DNA of 15,416 bases from CAYLWZ01 sp964585805 (GCA_964585805.1 CAZPFE010000009.1:1-15416), one strand, 5' to 3'. Positions 1 to 7,567 are shown, counted from the first letter of the stretch. The notes: a model not told the origin generated them from the sequence alone. A program made the numbers and translations.

Positions 1-97
1 CTCCCCCTCCTATTTCCTCCCCCTCCCTCTGGGAGGGGGAGGATTTTTTCTCCCTTCTCCTCCCCCTCCTTTGGAGGGGAGGAGAAGGGAGGGGGAG
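1..97. repeat. C-rich/G-rich palindromic intergenic repeat, left copy
   Basis: This is a nearly pure polypyrimidine/polypurine block with nested inverted repeats. The arm at 16-27 pairs perfectly (12 bp) with 31-42 around a TCT loop. The arm at 50-69 pairs with 73-91 around a TTT loop, with one unpaired C. An outer arm at 1-10 is the exact complement of 88-97. The stem core CCTCCCCCTCC recurs at 14661-14809, so this is a dispersed family. The hairpin at 16-42 is followed by six Ts (44-49) and could terminate plus-strand transcription. Neither hairpin has a T-tract in the direction of the ATPase gene that ends at 181. The element may extend beyond the left edge. Confidence 0.85.
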
Positions 98-180
98 ATT
101 TTATTTGAATTTCAAATTATATAATATCACTTTCCCACTTCTTAACAAATTTAAATAATCAAAACTTTAATCATTCTTTT

Positions 181-1410
181 TTAAATTTTGTGGATCTCCC
201 AAGGAAAGATAAATCCTTTTTCTTTTTTCTCGCCTTTCAAACCTATACAATAATACTTTTTTAATTCGTATTTCTTTAAAAAATAATTAATTGTTCTCTT
301 TGAAAATGAAGCAAAATTAGTCTTTACTTCAATAGGAATAATTTTATTTTTCTTTTTAAGAATAAAATCTATTTCTTTTTTATCTTTCGTCCGCCAAAAA
401 TTTATTGAATTTTTTCCAAAATATTTTACAAGTTCAGAAAAAACTGCATCTTCAAAAATTTCTCCTAAAATCTGAGGGGAGATTACTTTCAACCATAATA
501 AATGAGCCAACCCACTATCGTAGAAATAAATTTTAGGTGTCTTAAAAAGTTCTGACCTCAGGTTTTTAAAAAATGGTCTCAGAAGTTTGATTATATAAGT
601 TTGTTCTAAAATAAAAAGATATCTCTCTATTGTTTGTTTAGATAAATGACAAGTATCAGATAATTCTTCAATGTTTAAAAGATTTCCAGTTTGAGCAGCC
701 AATACTTCTAAAAGTTTATTAAATTTTTCTATTTCTTTCACTTCGGCTAAATCTCTAATATCCTTCTTAAGATAAGTATCAATAATTTGCCATAAATATC
801 TTTCTTTTTTTTCTTTTTCAGATATTAAAGCAATTCTCGGATAACTTCCATAAAGCGCAAACTCCTCAAACAAAATTCTTAAATCTTCCTCTTTGATTTT
901 TGTCAAAACTAATTCTGCTCCTCCTTGATAACCTTTAAAAACTAAAAACTCCTCAAAAGAAAGACCAAATATCTCAAAAACTAAAGTCCGACCGACTAAA
1001 GCTTTTTCAAACTTTTTTCTAATTTCAAAAGTAGAAGAACCAGAAACAACTAATTTTAATTCTGGATAATGATCGCTTACTAACTTTAAAAAATTAGTGG
1101 GATTATTTAAATATTGAATCTCGTCTATCAGAACAAAAACTCTTTTTTTCAAGTTAAATCCTTCTTCTAAGAGAAGATTTTTAAGATTTTCCGGTCCCTG
1201 ATTTAAAATCTCTAAATATCTTCTTTCTTCTAAATCTAAATAATAAACCGGTTCCCCCCTCTCTTTTAAATAATTCTTTAACCAATATAAAATAAAAGTT
1301 TTACCTACTTGTCTGGCTCCATATAAAATAATCGTTTCTTTCTCGTAAAGATATTTTAAAATTTCATCAATTACCTTTCTCTTATATATTTTTATTCCAT
1401 TTTCACTCAT
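181..1410 (-). CDS. AAA ATPase with DUF4143 C-terminal domain
   Basis: This 409-residue protein has the two-part architecture of the AAA_14/DUF4143 ATPases. The N-terminal P-loop domain shows Walker A GARQVGKT (31-38), Walker B VLIDEIQ (93-99), a sensor-like VVSGSS (121-126) and a GR pair at 140-141. The C-terminal DUF4143 half ends in a nuclease-like signature: D348, then E361-V-K363, as in the PD-(D/E)xK fold. Family members are abundant in archaea and reduced bacterial genomes, and their cellular role is unsettled; a DNA- or nucleoprotein-directed ATPase is a guess. The length is normal for the family and no key residue is missing. The gene is separated from the glycan cluster by 127 bp containing a good promoter, so it is probably its own unit. 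The ATG at 1410 has no Shine-Dalgarno sequence. Family assignment is firm; function is unknown. Confidence 0.93.
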   Translation of the reverse strand: MSENGIKIYKRKVIDEILKYLYEKETIILYGARQVGKTFILYWLKNYLKERGEPVYYLDLEERRYLEILNQGPENLKNLLLEEGFNLKKRVFVLIDEIQYLNNPTNFLKLVSDHYPELKLVVSGSSTFEIRKKFEKALVGRTLVFEIFGLSFEEFLVFKGYQGGAELVLTKIKEEDLRILFEEFALYGSYPRIALISEKEKKERYLWQIIDTYLKKDIRDLAEVKEIEKFNKLLEVLAAQTGNLLNIEELSDTCHLSKQTIERYLFILEQTYIIKLLRPFFKNLRSELFKTPKIYFYDSGLAHLLWLKVISPQILGEIFEDAVFSELVKYFGKNSINFWRTKDKKEIDFILKKKNKIIPIEVKTNFASFSKRTINYFLKKYELKKYYCIGLKGEKKEKGFIFPWEIHKI

Positions 1411-1428
1411 AATCTAACTCATAATCTA
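1405..1428. repeat. 12-bp tandem duplication across the ATPase start codon
   Basis: The unit ACTCATAATCTA occurs twice, perfectly, at 1405-1416 and 1417-1428. On the minus strand this copies the start codon, giving an extra ATG at 1422-1420 in the same frame as the real one. It reads ATG AGT TAG, a Met-Ser-stop mini-ORF, and then ATT and the true ATG at 1410. Confidence 0.9.
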
Positions 1429-1470
1429 ACTTAAAGTTAACTTCAGTTTCATTTTAGTTCAACTTAAAGT
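1429..1470. promoter_or_regulatory. Direct repeats AACTTAAAGT, possible operator
   Basis: The ten-base word AACTTAAAGT occurs at 1429-1438 and 1461-1470. The copies are 32 bp apart, close to three helical turns. The second copy lies within the spacer of the predicted promoter and the first lies downstream of its -10 box. That placement suits a repressor binding site, but in AT-rich DNA chance is possible. A shortened form, AACTTAA, recurs at 1490-1496. Confidence 0.3.
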
Positions 1471-1478
1471 AAAGTCAA
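1451..1478 (-). promoter_or_regulatory. Sigma-70-type promoter of the DUF4143 ATPase
   Basis: On the minus strand TTGACT (1478-1473) and TAAAAT (1456-1451) are separated by 16 bp, and each matches five of six consensus bases. Transcription would start near 1444, about 35 bases ahead of the ATG at 1410. This is one of the better promoter matches in the window and supports separate expression of the ATPase. Confidence 0.55.
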
Positions 1479-1537
1479 GTTTTTAATTAAACTTAACCGA
1501 TCTTTTTTAAATTTTCCTAAACTAAATTTTAGCAAAA

Positions 1538-2500
1538 CTACCAAAAAATTCTTTTTCCTTGAAAATATTTATCCGGATTTAAAACTATTTTTATAACTTT
1601 AATATCTGAATTCAATAATTCCTTATTAAATCTTACAGCATCTACAACAAGTCTTAAAGAAAACAAAAAAAATATCAAAACTCTTAAAAAAAAATAAGCA
1701 AACGACCCTTTGTGTTTCTTGTAAAAATTCAATAAACTTTTTATTTCTTCTTCAGGAATAGAACTCAACAATTTGGTACTTTGCCCTCCATAATGTATAA
1801 TTCTAGCTTTAGGATAAAAAACAATTTTCCACCCCTTTTTCCAAAAACGAAAATGCCACTCTGTTTCCTCTCCATAAGCTAAAGCAACTTCATCCATTAA
1901 TCCTACCTCCTCAATTGTTCTTCTTCTTACCATCATTGCCGCTCCCTTTAATGTTTCTACTTCTCGAATATCACTATGATCCCAAAATCTTGAAGTCTTT
2001 CTATAAAAATAAGGCAATATTTTAAAAGTGAATTTATTAAAAGGAATTAGTTTTCTAATTCCGGAAAATTTAAGAAAAATAGTAAAAAAATTAGGAAAAC
2101 TATAAGTTGACGGCTGAAGTGAAAAATCAGGATTTAATATCTTTGGACCAACTAAACCTACATCTGGATACTTCTTAAGATACAAAATAAGATTTCTAAT
2201 CGCATTAGGTAAAATTATTGTATCATCATTAAGAATGAAAATATATTCTCCTTTGCTTTTTTCGATAACATAGTTATGATTTTCAGCAAACCCTCTTCTT
2301 GTTTTGTTAATTATAAGGTAAACTTCTGGAAATTTACGTTTAATCTCATCATTTATCTCTTTTGACCCTAAATTAGAAACAACAAAAACCTCCATTAAAT
2401 CCTGATAATTCTTGTATAAAGATTCTAAACATTCCAAAATAAACCTGTTTTTACCATCAAAAACAATTGAAACAGTTAATAAAGATTTATTGTTCTTCAT
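1538..2500 (-). CDS. Family 2 glycosyltransferase, rhamnosyltransferase-like
   Basis: This is a 320-residue GT-A fold inverting glycosyltransferase of the WbbL/COG1216 type, which transfers a nucleotide-activated sugar, often dTDP-rhamnose, onto a lipid-linked glycan. Visible motifs are a nucleotide-binding N-terminal strand (8-14), NKTRRGFAENHN (65-76), the metal-binding NDD (91-93), the acceptor-side GAAMMVRR (186-193), and GLMDE followed by EETEW (211-215), which supplies the likely catalytic base. HYGGQS (236-241) follows. A hydrophobic stretch at about 267-288 probably anchors the protein to the inner face of the membrane. Its start overlaps the end of the sulfotransferase gene by 14 bp, so the two are probably translationally coupled. 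It is the last gene of the cluster and no clear terminator follows. The sugar donor cannot be read from the sequence; rhamnose is suggested by family and by the RmlB-like neighbour. Confidence 0.9.
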   Translation of the reverse strand: MKNNKSLLTVSIVFDGKNRFILECLESLYKNYQDLMEVFVVSNLGSKEINDEIKRKFPEVYLIINKTRRGFAENHNYVIEKSKGEYIFILNDDTIILPNAIRNLILYLKKYPDVGLVGPKILNPDFSLQPSTYSFPNFFTIFLKFSGIRKLIPFNKFTFKILPYFYRKTSRFWDHSDIREVETLKGAAMMVRRRTIEEVGLMDEVALAYGEETEWHFRFWKKGWKIVFYPKARIIHYGGQSTKLLSSIPEEEIKSLLNFYKKHKGSFAYFFLRVLIFFLFSLRLVVDAVRFNKELLNSDIKVIKIVLNPDKYFQGKRIFW

Positions 2501-3314
2501 ATCTGCTTCTCTTTCTTTTATTTAAAAAACCGTTCAAAACTAAAAACTTTAATAAACCCTTATATATTAAAAACTGAAATTTTTTTATTCTTTTTAATCT
2601 TTTCTTTCGGTCTGGAGATAAAACAAAATTAGTTGCTTTTTTAATTTGTTCTTCATTAGTTTTTATATCTAAAAATTCAACAATTTTTTCTATCCCTTGT
2701 TTAGGGTTCTTAATAATATCCTCATAAAACAAGTCAATTTTTTTAAGATTTTTGTTTTCTTGGAAAAACCGTTTTATTTCTGAATAATAAATCCGAGAAA
2801 TCTTTAAACTTCTTTCAAGATCCATCTCGTTCCTTTCATTTAATGAATAAGCAATTGATTCTAAATTTCTATGGCAAACAACAAAATACGGGTTTTTTAA
2901 AAAAGGCAAATAAAGATCTATTGTTAAACACATCCGCGGATCTTTAACTCCCCATAAGGAAGAGGTGTTATTTCTTTCATTAATCAACTTACAAATTTTA
3001 TCTTCAAACTTTTCTTTTAGAGATATAATTTCTCTATGAGAAGGAGGAGAATCCCATCTTCCTCCTGCTTGTTTTAGAATTTCTTTATTTAACTCAACAA
3101 TTTTCACATCCTCAAAATGACCTAATGGATTTGTCCAATCAGAACCAATCATTTCATCTCCCATTTTTACTCCTAAAATATCCAAAATCCCAGAAACCAT
3201 TGAAGTGCCAGAACGATGCATACCTAATACAATCACTGTTTTAGTTTCTCCTTTATCTTTCTGATTTTCTTTACTCATAATTCTTAATTTTACTTTATTT
3301 ATATTTCTAACCAT
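2487..3314 (-). CDS. PAPS-dependent sulfotransferase family protein
   Basis: The protein has 275 residues from the first ATG. The 5'-phosphosulfate-binding loop is GMHRSGTS (31-38), immediately after a hydrophobic beta strand. The 3'-phosphate-binding element is CHRNLESIAYSL (147-158), matching the R-x-P-x5-S type pattern except that Asn replaces Pro. WGVKDPR (121-127) is typical of bacterial sulfotransferase-3 proteins. The enzyme should move a sulfonate group from PAPS to a hydroxyl or amino group, here most likely on the glycan assembled by its neighbours. A Sat-CysC fusion one gene upstream supplies PAPS, which strongly supports this reading. The ATG at 3314 overlaps the dehydratase end by 16 bp and has AGGAG directly abutting it, which is too close to be a normal ribosome site. 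Met13 (ATG at 3278-3276) gives a 263-residue protein and is an equally good start. The acceptor is unknown. Confidence 0.87.
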   Translation of the reverse strand: MVRNINKVKLRIMSKENQKDKGETKTVIVLGMHRSGTSMVSGILDILGVKMGDEMIGSDWTNPLGHFEDVKIVELNKEILKQAGGRWDSPPSHREIISLKEKFEDKICKLINERNNTSSLWGVKDPRMCLTIDLYLPFLKNPYFVVCHRNLESIAYSLNERNEMDLERSLKISRIYYSEIKRFFQENKNLKKIDLFYEDIIKNPKQGIEKIVEFLDIKTNEEQIKKATNFVLSPDRKKRLKRIKKFQFLIYKGLLKFLVLNGFLNKRKRSRYEEQ

Positions 3315-4315
3315 CTCCTGTTCTCTGGTTTAATCATCCAGTGAATCATTTTATTAAAACTTTCATCTAAATTCATTGTGTATTTAAAACCCATTTCTTT
3401 TAATTTTCTGCCACTTAAAGCATAGCGAAGGTCGTGACCAGGCCGCGTTGAATGAAAATCAATATATTCAATCTCACTTTCTCCTAATTTTTGACCTTTA
3501 ATAATTTCAGCAATTTGATTAGCTAAATCTAAAACATTTCTCTCTTCGCCGACAACATGATAAATTCCATAACTTCTATCAAATTGATGCTTTTTCTCAA
3601 TTACCTCTCCTTTATCTGTTAAAAATAATAAAGCATTACATACCTCACGGGCATGAATCCAACACCTTGAACTAATATTTCCCGGCAAACCATGAATTGT
3701 TACTTTCTCTCCTCTTAAAATTGCTCTAACTGTTTTTGGAATAAATTTTTCTGGATGCTGTCTCTCTCCAAAGATATTCATTGAACGAACAATCATAATC
3801 GGCAACCCAAAAGAAAAAGCAAAGGCCTTCGAGATTGCTTCTTCACCTTCTTTAGAACCAGAATAAGGATTAGAGGGATTGCAACTATCTCCCTCTTTAT
3901 AAAAGACACCATCCGGCGCTGGACCAAATACTTCATCTGTACTAAAAACAACAAATTTTTCTAAATCCGGCTGGTATCTTTTTACATATTCTAAAAGATA
4001 AGCAGTCCCCAAAACATTTGATTTAACAAAAGGGATTGAATCTTCCAAGCTCCTTTGAACATCGCTCTCGGCAGCTAAATGCCAAATGTAATTAAGATTA
4101 CCTATTTCCCTTCTTAATCCTTCAGAAATAGGACTGCTTAAATCAGTACTTAAAACTTTCACTCTTCTATCATCGTAAGCCTTAATGTCTCTCAATCTAT
4201 CAAAACCAGCACTAGCATAACTCAGTCTATCCAAAATAATAATATCCCAATCAGTCTGTTTAAGGATTCCTTCTACTAAATGGTGGCCAACAAATCNNNN
4301 NNNNNNTTTTGTCAT
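3299..4315 (-). CDS. dTDP-glucose 4,6-dehydratase-like NAD-dependent enzyme (gap in N-terminus)
   Basis: This is a short-chain dehydrogenase/reductase of the RmlB/RfbB type, which converts dTDP-glucose to dTDP-4-keto-6-deoxyglucose in rhamnose and other deoxy-sugar pathways. Visible signatures are AAESDVQRS, the STDEVFG motif holding the Asp-Glu catalytic pair, the NPYSGSK Tyr-x3-Lys dyad, HPEKFIPK, and the C-terminal RPGHDLRYAL that is very typical of RmlB. The first codons (Met-Thr-Lys) are followed by ten Ns. After the gap the frame resumes at an incomplete NGA codon, probably Gly, and FVGHH, so most of the Gly-rich NAD loop is hidden. Family members need about eight residues there but the Ns allow only about four, so the pad is not the true length. 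The gene is otherwise full-length and is probably intact in the organism. RmlA, RmlC and RmlD are not in the window, so the final sugar is uncertain. Confidence 0.88.
   Translation of the reverse strand: MTKXXXXFVGHHLVEGILKQTDWDIIILDRLSYASAGFDRLRDIKAYDDRRVKVLSTDLSSPISEGLRREIGNLNYIWHLAAESDVQRSLEDSIPFVKSNVLGTAYLLEYVKRYQPDLEKFVVFSTDEVFGPAPDGVFYKEGDSCNPSNPYSGSKEGEEAISKAFAFSFGLPIMIVRSMNIFGERQHPEKFIPKTVRAILRGEKVTIHGLPGNISSRCWIHAREVCNALLFLTDKGEVIEKKHQFDRSYGIYHVVGEERNVLDLANQIAEIIKGQKLGESEIEYIDFHSTRPGHDLRYALSGRKLKEMGFKYTMNLDESFNKMIHWMIKPENRRWLEI
4297..4306. other. Scaffold gap of ten Ns
   Basis: Ten unresolved bases lie inside the NAD-binding loop codons of the dehydratase. The round number suggests a scaffolding pad. 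The dehydratase family needs roughly 12-15 more bases here than the pad provides. Confidence 0.97.
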
Positions 4316-4353
4316 AATTTTTTGTTATTTTAAATTTATTAAAATTATCTAAA

Positions 4354-4359
4354 ATTATA
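4354..4359 (-). promoter_or_regulatory. Possible -10 box ahead of the dehydratase
   Basis: A perfect TATAAT lies at 4359-4354 on the minus strand in the 104-bp AT-rich gap between sat-cysC and the dehydratase. The best -35 at 17 bp is only TTTTAA. This could give internal transcription of the last three genes, but such words arise easily in sequence this AT-rich. Confidence 0.22.
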
Positions 4360-4419
4360 ACTCTTAAAATTAATTTTTAAAATAGCCTAAATATCTAAAT
4401 AACACATTTTTGTCAGGTT

Positions 4420-6096
4420 TTACTTTTTTAAAAAAGTATTTTCTAAATATTTGATGATCCTCTTAGCACTATTCTCAACTGACTCTTGGCTCGTATTAAT
4501 TTCTATCTCTGGATTTTCAGGAGGCTCGTAAGGATCAGAAATTCCTGTGAAATTTTTAATTTTTCCTTCTCTTGCTTTTTTATAAAGTCCTTTTTTATCT
4601 CTTTTTTCGCAAATCTCCAAAGGACAATTAACAAATACCTCTATAAAATTTGGAATTCTTTTTCTTAATTCTCTTCTTGATTTACGATAAGGAGAAATAA
4701 AAGAAGCAATAACAATTACTCCTCGTTGAACAAAAAGACGAACCAAACTTCCTACTCTTCTTAAATTTTCTTCTCTGTCTTCTTTGGTAAACCCTAAATC
4801 TTTAGTTAAAGTTTGTCGAACAATATCGCCGTCTAATCTTTCTACTTTTAATCCTTTGTCACTTAGAATATGATAAATCTCATCAGCAATTGTTGTTTTA
4901 CCCGATTGAGACAAACCAGTAAACCAAAGACAAAAACCAGTTTTTAAATCATCTTTATGATAAAAATCATCAACTAAAGATTTCCCTTTAGAAAGAAGGT
5001 AATAAATTTCTGGCCTTATTAAATAAGCAGGAGGCATTTCCTTATTTTTTATTTTTTCTCTAATTTTCGTCCCTGAAAAATGAATTCTTTCTTGTTCAGA
5101 ATGAGGACAATTATCTATAAAAATATGTTTTCGGCAAGATTGACAATATACCACTTCTGGAAACTTTAAAATTTCGATACCAATTTCTTCCTTGTTAAAC
5201 TTATCAAAAATCTCTTGAGCGGCTGTTGATGAATAAAAGTTATCAACACCGGCATGATCTCTCCCAACAATAAAATGAGTACAACCAAAGTTTTTCCTGA
5301 TTAAAGCATGCAATAAAGCTTCTCTTGGTCCGGCATATTTCATTCTTAAAGGCAAAACACCAAATAAAACTCTATCTTTTGGGTAATATCTCTCAATCAA
5401 AATTTCATAAGCAGCTATTATGTACTCATCTTTAAAATCTTCCATCTTTTTTCTGCCGACTACTGGATGGATAAAAAGACCATCTGTCATTCTTAAAGCT
5501 TCTTTCTGAAGAAATTCGTGACCCCGATGAGGAACATTTCGAGTTTGAAAAGCACAAATAGTTTCCCAACCTTTTTCTTTAAAATATTCTTTTGTCTTTT
5601 CTGGAGAAAAATTATAATCAGGAAAGCATTCATCTAACTCACTCAAAGACAAAACTTCTCCTCCAACTAAATAATCCCCCATCTTATAAACTTCATTCAC
5701 ACCAGGATGACTATTATTTTTTGTTCCAAAAACATTTTCAACAAAAAATTTTTTATCATAAAAATAAATTTCAATATCCTTTAAAAAAGCGATTAACTTG
5801 CCTGTTTGATCTTTTAAAATAATATCTTTTTCGTTTTTTATTCTTTGATAAATGTCTTCTGTAATATCTAAAACAATAGGTATAGGCCATATTTTACCAT
5901 TCCCTAAACGCATTTTCTTGCAAACACTAATAAAATCGTCTTCTTTCAAAAACCCATTCAAAGGATAATAAATACCCTTTTTAATATTAAGGATATCTTC
6001 TATTTGATCCTTGCTAATTGTTATAGACTTATAATCTGAAATATTCTTCAAAATCTTTTCTCTTTCTAAAAAATTCATCTTTCTGCTATTAGACAT
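4420..6096 (-). CDS. Bifunctional sulfate adenylyltransferase / adenylylsulfate kinase (Sat-CysC fusion)
   Basis: This 558-residue cytoplasmic enzyme catalyses both steps of sulfate activation: ATP plus sulfate to APS, then APS plus ATP to PAPS. Residues 1 to about 150 form the PUA-like ATP-sulfurylase N-domain. The catalytic domain carries QTRNVPHRGHE (184-194), GRDHAG (278-283) and SGTKIR (341-346). A CxxC (318-321) with C330 and H332 is a probable zinc site, as seen in some bacterial Sat proteins. The C-terminal APS kinase has Walker A GLSQSGKT (394-401), DGD (422-424) and FISPYR (466-471). All expected active-site residues appear present in both halves. The Sat-then-kinase order resembles the Aquifex bifunctional enzyme and is not the CysN-CysC fusion. 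The gene overlaps the flippase end by 8 bp. With a sulfotransferase nearby and no reductase in view, its PAPS most likely feeds sulfation. Met7 is a possible alternative start. Confidence 0.96.
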   Translation of the reverse strand: MSNSRKMNFLEREKILKNISDYKSITISKDQIEDILNIKKGIYYPLNGFLKEDDFISVCKKMRLGNGKIWPIPIVLDITEDIYQRIKNEKDIILKDQTGKLIAFLKDIEIYFYDKKFFVENVFGTKNNSHPGVNEVYKMGDYLVGGEVLSLSELDECFPDYNFSPEKTKEYFKEKGWETICAFQTRNVPHRGHEFLQKEALRMTDGLFIHPVVGRKKMEDFKDEYIIAAYEILIERYYPKDRVLFGVLPLRMKYAGPREALLHALIRKNFGCTHFIVGRDHAGVDNFYSSTAAQEIFDKFNKEEIGIEILKFPEVVYCQSCRKHIFIDNCPHSEQERIHFSGTKIREKIKNKEMPPAYLIRPEIYYLLSKGKSLVDDFYHKDDLKTGFCLWFTGLSQSGKTTIADEIYHILSDKGLKVERLDGDIVRQTLTKDLGFTKEDREENLRRVGSLVRLFVQRGVIVIASFISPYRKSRRELRKRIPNFIEVFVNCPLEICEKRDKKGLYKKAREGKIKNFTGISDPYEPPENPEIEINTSQESVENSAKRIIKYLENTFLKK

Positions 6097-7567
6097 CTTT
6101 ATTAGAAAAAAACACTTTTATCAGTTTCTTATAAATCAAGATAAAAGTCAAATAAACCGCTGCTCCTAAAGTAATTGAAAAAAGAGGATGAAGATAATAA
6201 ATTACAGGCCGGGAAATTGTAAGATACATTAAAACACTGGATAAAACCGCACCAATAACAGCAAAAAATAAGTTTAGATTAAAAGGGTTTATTTTTGTAA
6301 ATTTTAAAACAAATCTTAAAAGCAAAAATAGAATTAGAATATTAGTAATAACCGTAGCAACTGCTGCACCGTAAAAACTAAATTTAGGAATTAAAATTAA
6401 ATTTAAAATCACATTTATTATCGCTCCCCAAAAAACAACCCAAAAAGTTTTTTCTTGATAGTTTGAAACAATTAAAATTTGATTAAATGGATAATGAAAA
6501 AAAATAATTCCTGCCATTATTATCAAAATTTGAAAAGCAAGAACAGAAGGCGCATAACTTGGATTATAAATAAAGTTAATTATCCTTGAAGCAAGAGTTA
6601 TTCCTCCAACCACCATAGGAACAGCAATCAAAATAAGAGTTTCTGCATAATAATTCCATATTTTTTGAAGTTCTTTGCCTGATCTTTTAAAAGCCACGCT
6701 CAAGGCCGGATAAAAACTCTGAGAAATAAAAACAGCAGGAATAAGAGCCGCCCTCACAACTTTATAGGCAGCGTTATACCATCCTGTTTCAGCAATCTGA
6801 CCAAGATAACCCATCATTACTGAATCTGTTTGATTATATATTGTCCCCAAAAAACCAGCCAAAGCCAATGGCCAAGACATTCCTAAATATTTCTTCCAGA
6901 TAATTTTATCCCAACTAAACCGTAACCGATAAACCTTAAAATGAAAAAACAACAAAACAATAACTAAAATAACTAAACTAGATAATAAATATCCTAAACT
7001 TAAATTCAATACCGAAGGAAAATTTAAAATAACAAAAAAACCAAATCCAGTGATAAGTGCTGCTTGAACAATTTTCATCAATGCTTCAAATTCCATTCTC
7101 TGACGAGCCCTCAAAAAAGCGTACACTATCTCGAAAAAACGGTTAATTGAATTATGAACAGCCAAAATCCAAATCACCTTCCAAATTAATGGATTAGAAG
7201 TTATAAAAAAAGAACCGATAAAAGTCAAAATTATTGCCCCTAAAAGCAAAACTATTTTTAAGATAAAAATTGCTGGAAATAATTCTTCCTCTTCTTTTTC
7301 CCGAGAAAACTCCCGAGTGACTATTGGAGATAACCCTAAATCAGAAAAAACACCAAACAAAGAAACAAAAGCAATTGCAAATGTAAATTTACCATACTCA
7401 GCAGCACCTAAAACACGAGCAACATAAATAATCAAAAGCAAAGTAAAAAATCTGCTTATCGCCTCAGAAGCTGCTAACCAAAAAGTGTTCTTGAAAATTG
7501 TTTGTTTAACCGTTTTATTGCCAAAAAACAAAAATTTCAAATTTTCTAAAAGTTTAATGTTCATCAT
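6089..7567 (-). CDS. Wzx-type polysaccharide/oligosaccharide flippase
   Basis: This 492-residue membrane protein belongs to the polysaccharide-synthesis branch of the MOP exporter superfamily. It is hydrophobic throughout, with roughly 12-14 predicted membrane helices. The N-terminal signature ARVLGAAEYGKF (50-61) and the DLGLSPIVTREFSRE stretch (76-90) are characteristic of this group. Its expected job is to flip undecaprenyl-linked glycan units from the cytoplasmic to the outer face of the membrane. It is coupled to the CCA gene by a 4-bp ATGA overlap (7564-7567) and to sat-cysC by 8 bp. Two ATG codons lie in tandem at 7567 and 7564. The purine-rich AAGGAA sequence is better spaced for the second (7564), so that may be the true start. 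The substrate cannot be read from the protein, but the neighbours point to a sulfated or deoxy-sugar-containing glycan. Confidence 0.92.
   Translation of the reverse strand: MMNIKLLENLKFLFFGNKTVKQTIFKNTFWLAASEAISRFFTLLLIIYVARVLGAAEYGKFTFAIAFVSLFGVFSDLGLSPIVTREFSREKEEEELFPAIFILKIVLLLGAIILTFIGSFFITSNPLIWKVIWILAVHNSINRFFEIVYAFLRARQRMEFEALMKIVQAALITGFGFFVILNFPSVLNLSLGYLLSSLVILVIVLLFFHFKVYRLRFSWDKIIWKKYLGMSWPLALAGFLGTIYNQTDSVMMGYLGQIAETGWYNAAYKVVRAALIPAVFISQSFYPALSVAFKRSGKELQKIWNYYAETLILIAVPMVVGGITLASRIINFIYNPSYAPSVLAFQILIIMAGIIFFHYPFNQILIVSNYQEKTFWVVFWGAIINVILNLILIPKFSFYGAAVATVITNILILFLLLRFVLKFTKINPFNLNLFFAVIGAVLSSVLMYLTISRPVIYYLHPLFSITLGAAVYLTFILIYKKLIKVFFSNKDV

Noticed and set aside
16..91. Intrinsic terminator for the DUF4143 ATPase transcript
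   Set aside because: On the minus strand neither hairpin is followed by a run of Ts; only the plus-strand direction at 16-49 has one.
1..97. CRISPR array
   Set aside because: The units are palindromes with no regular spacer length or unique spacers, and no cas gene is present.
5592..5822. Plus-strand frame opposite sat-cysC, and similar ones at 4486-4668, 8283-8525, 13862-14089 and 14986-15198
   Set aside because: They lie wholly inside strongly supported genes on the other strand, have low-complexity composition and show no recognisable domain.
7564..7567. Alternative genetic code with TGA read as Gly
   Set aside because: The CCA gene ends at TGA in a classic ATGA overlap with the flippase start, and other genes use TAA and TAG normally, so the standard code fits.
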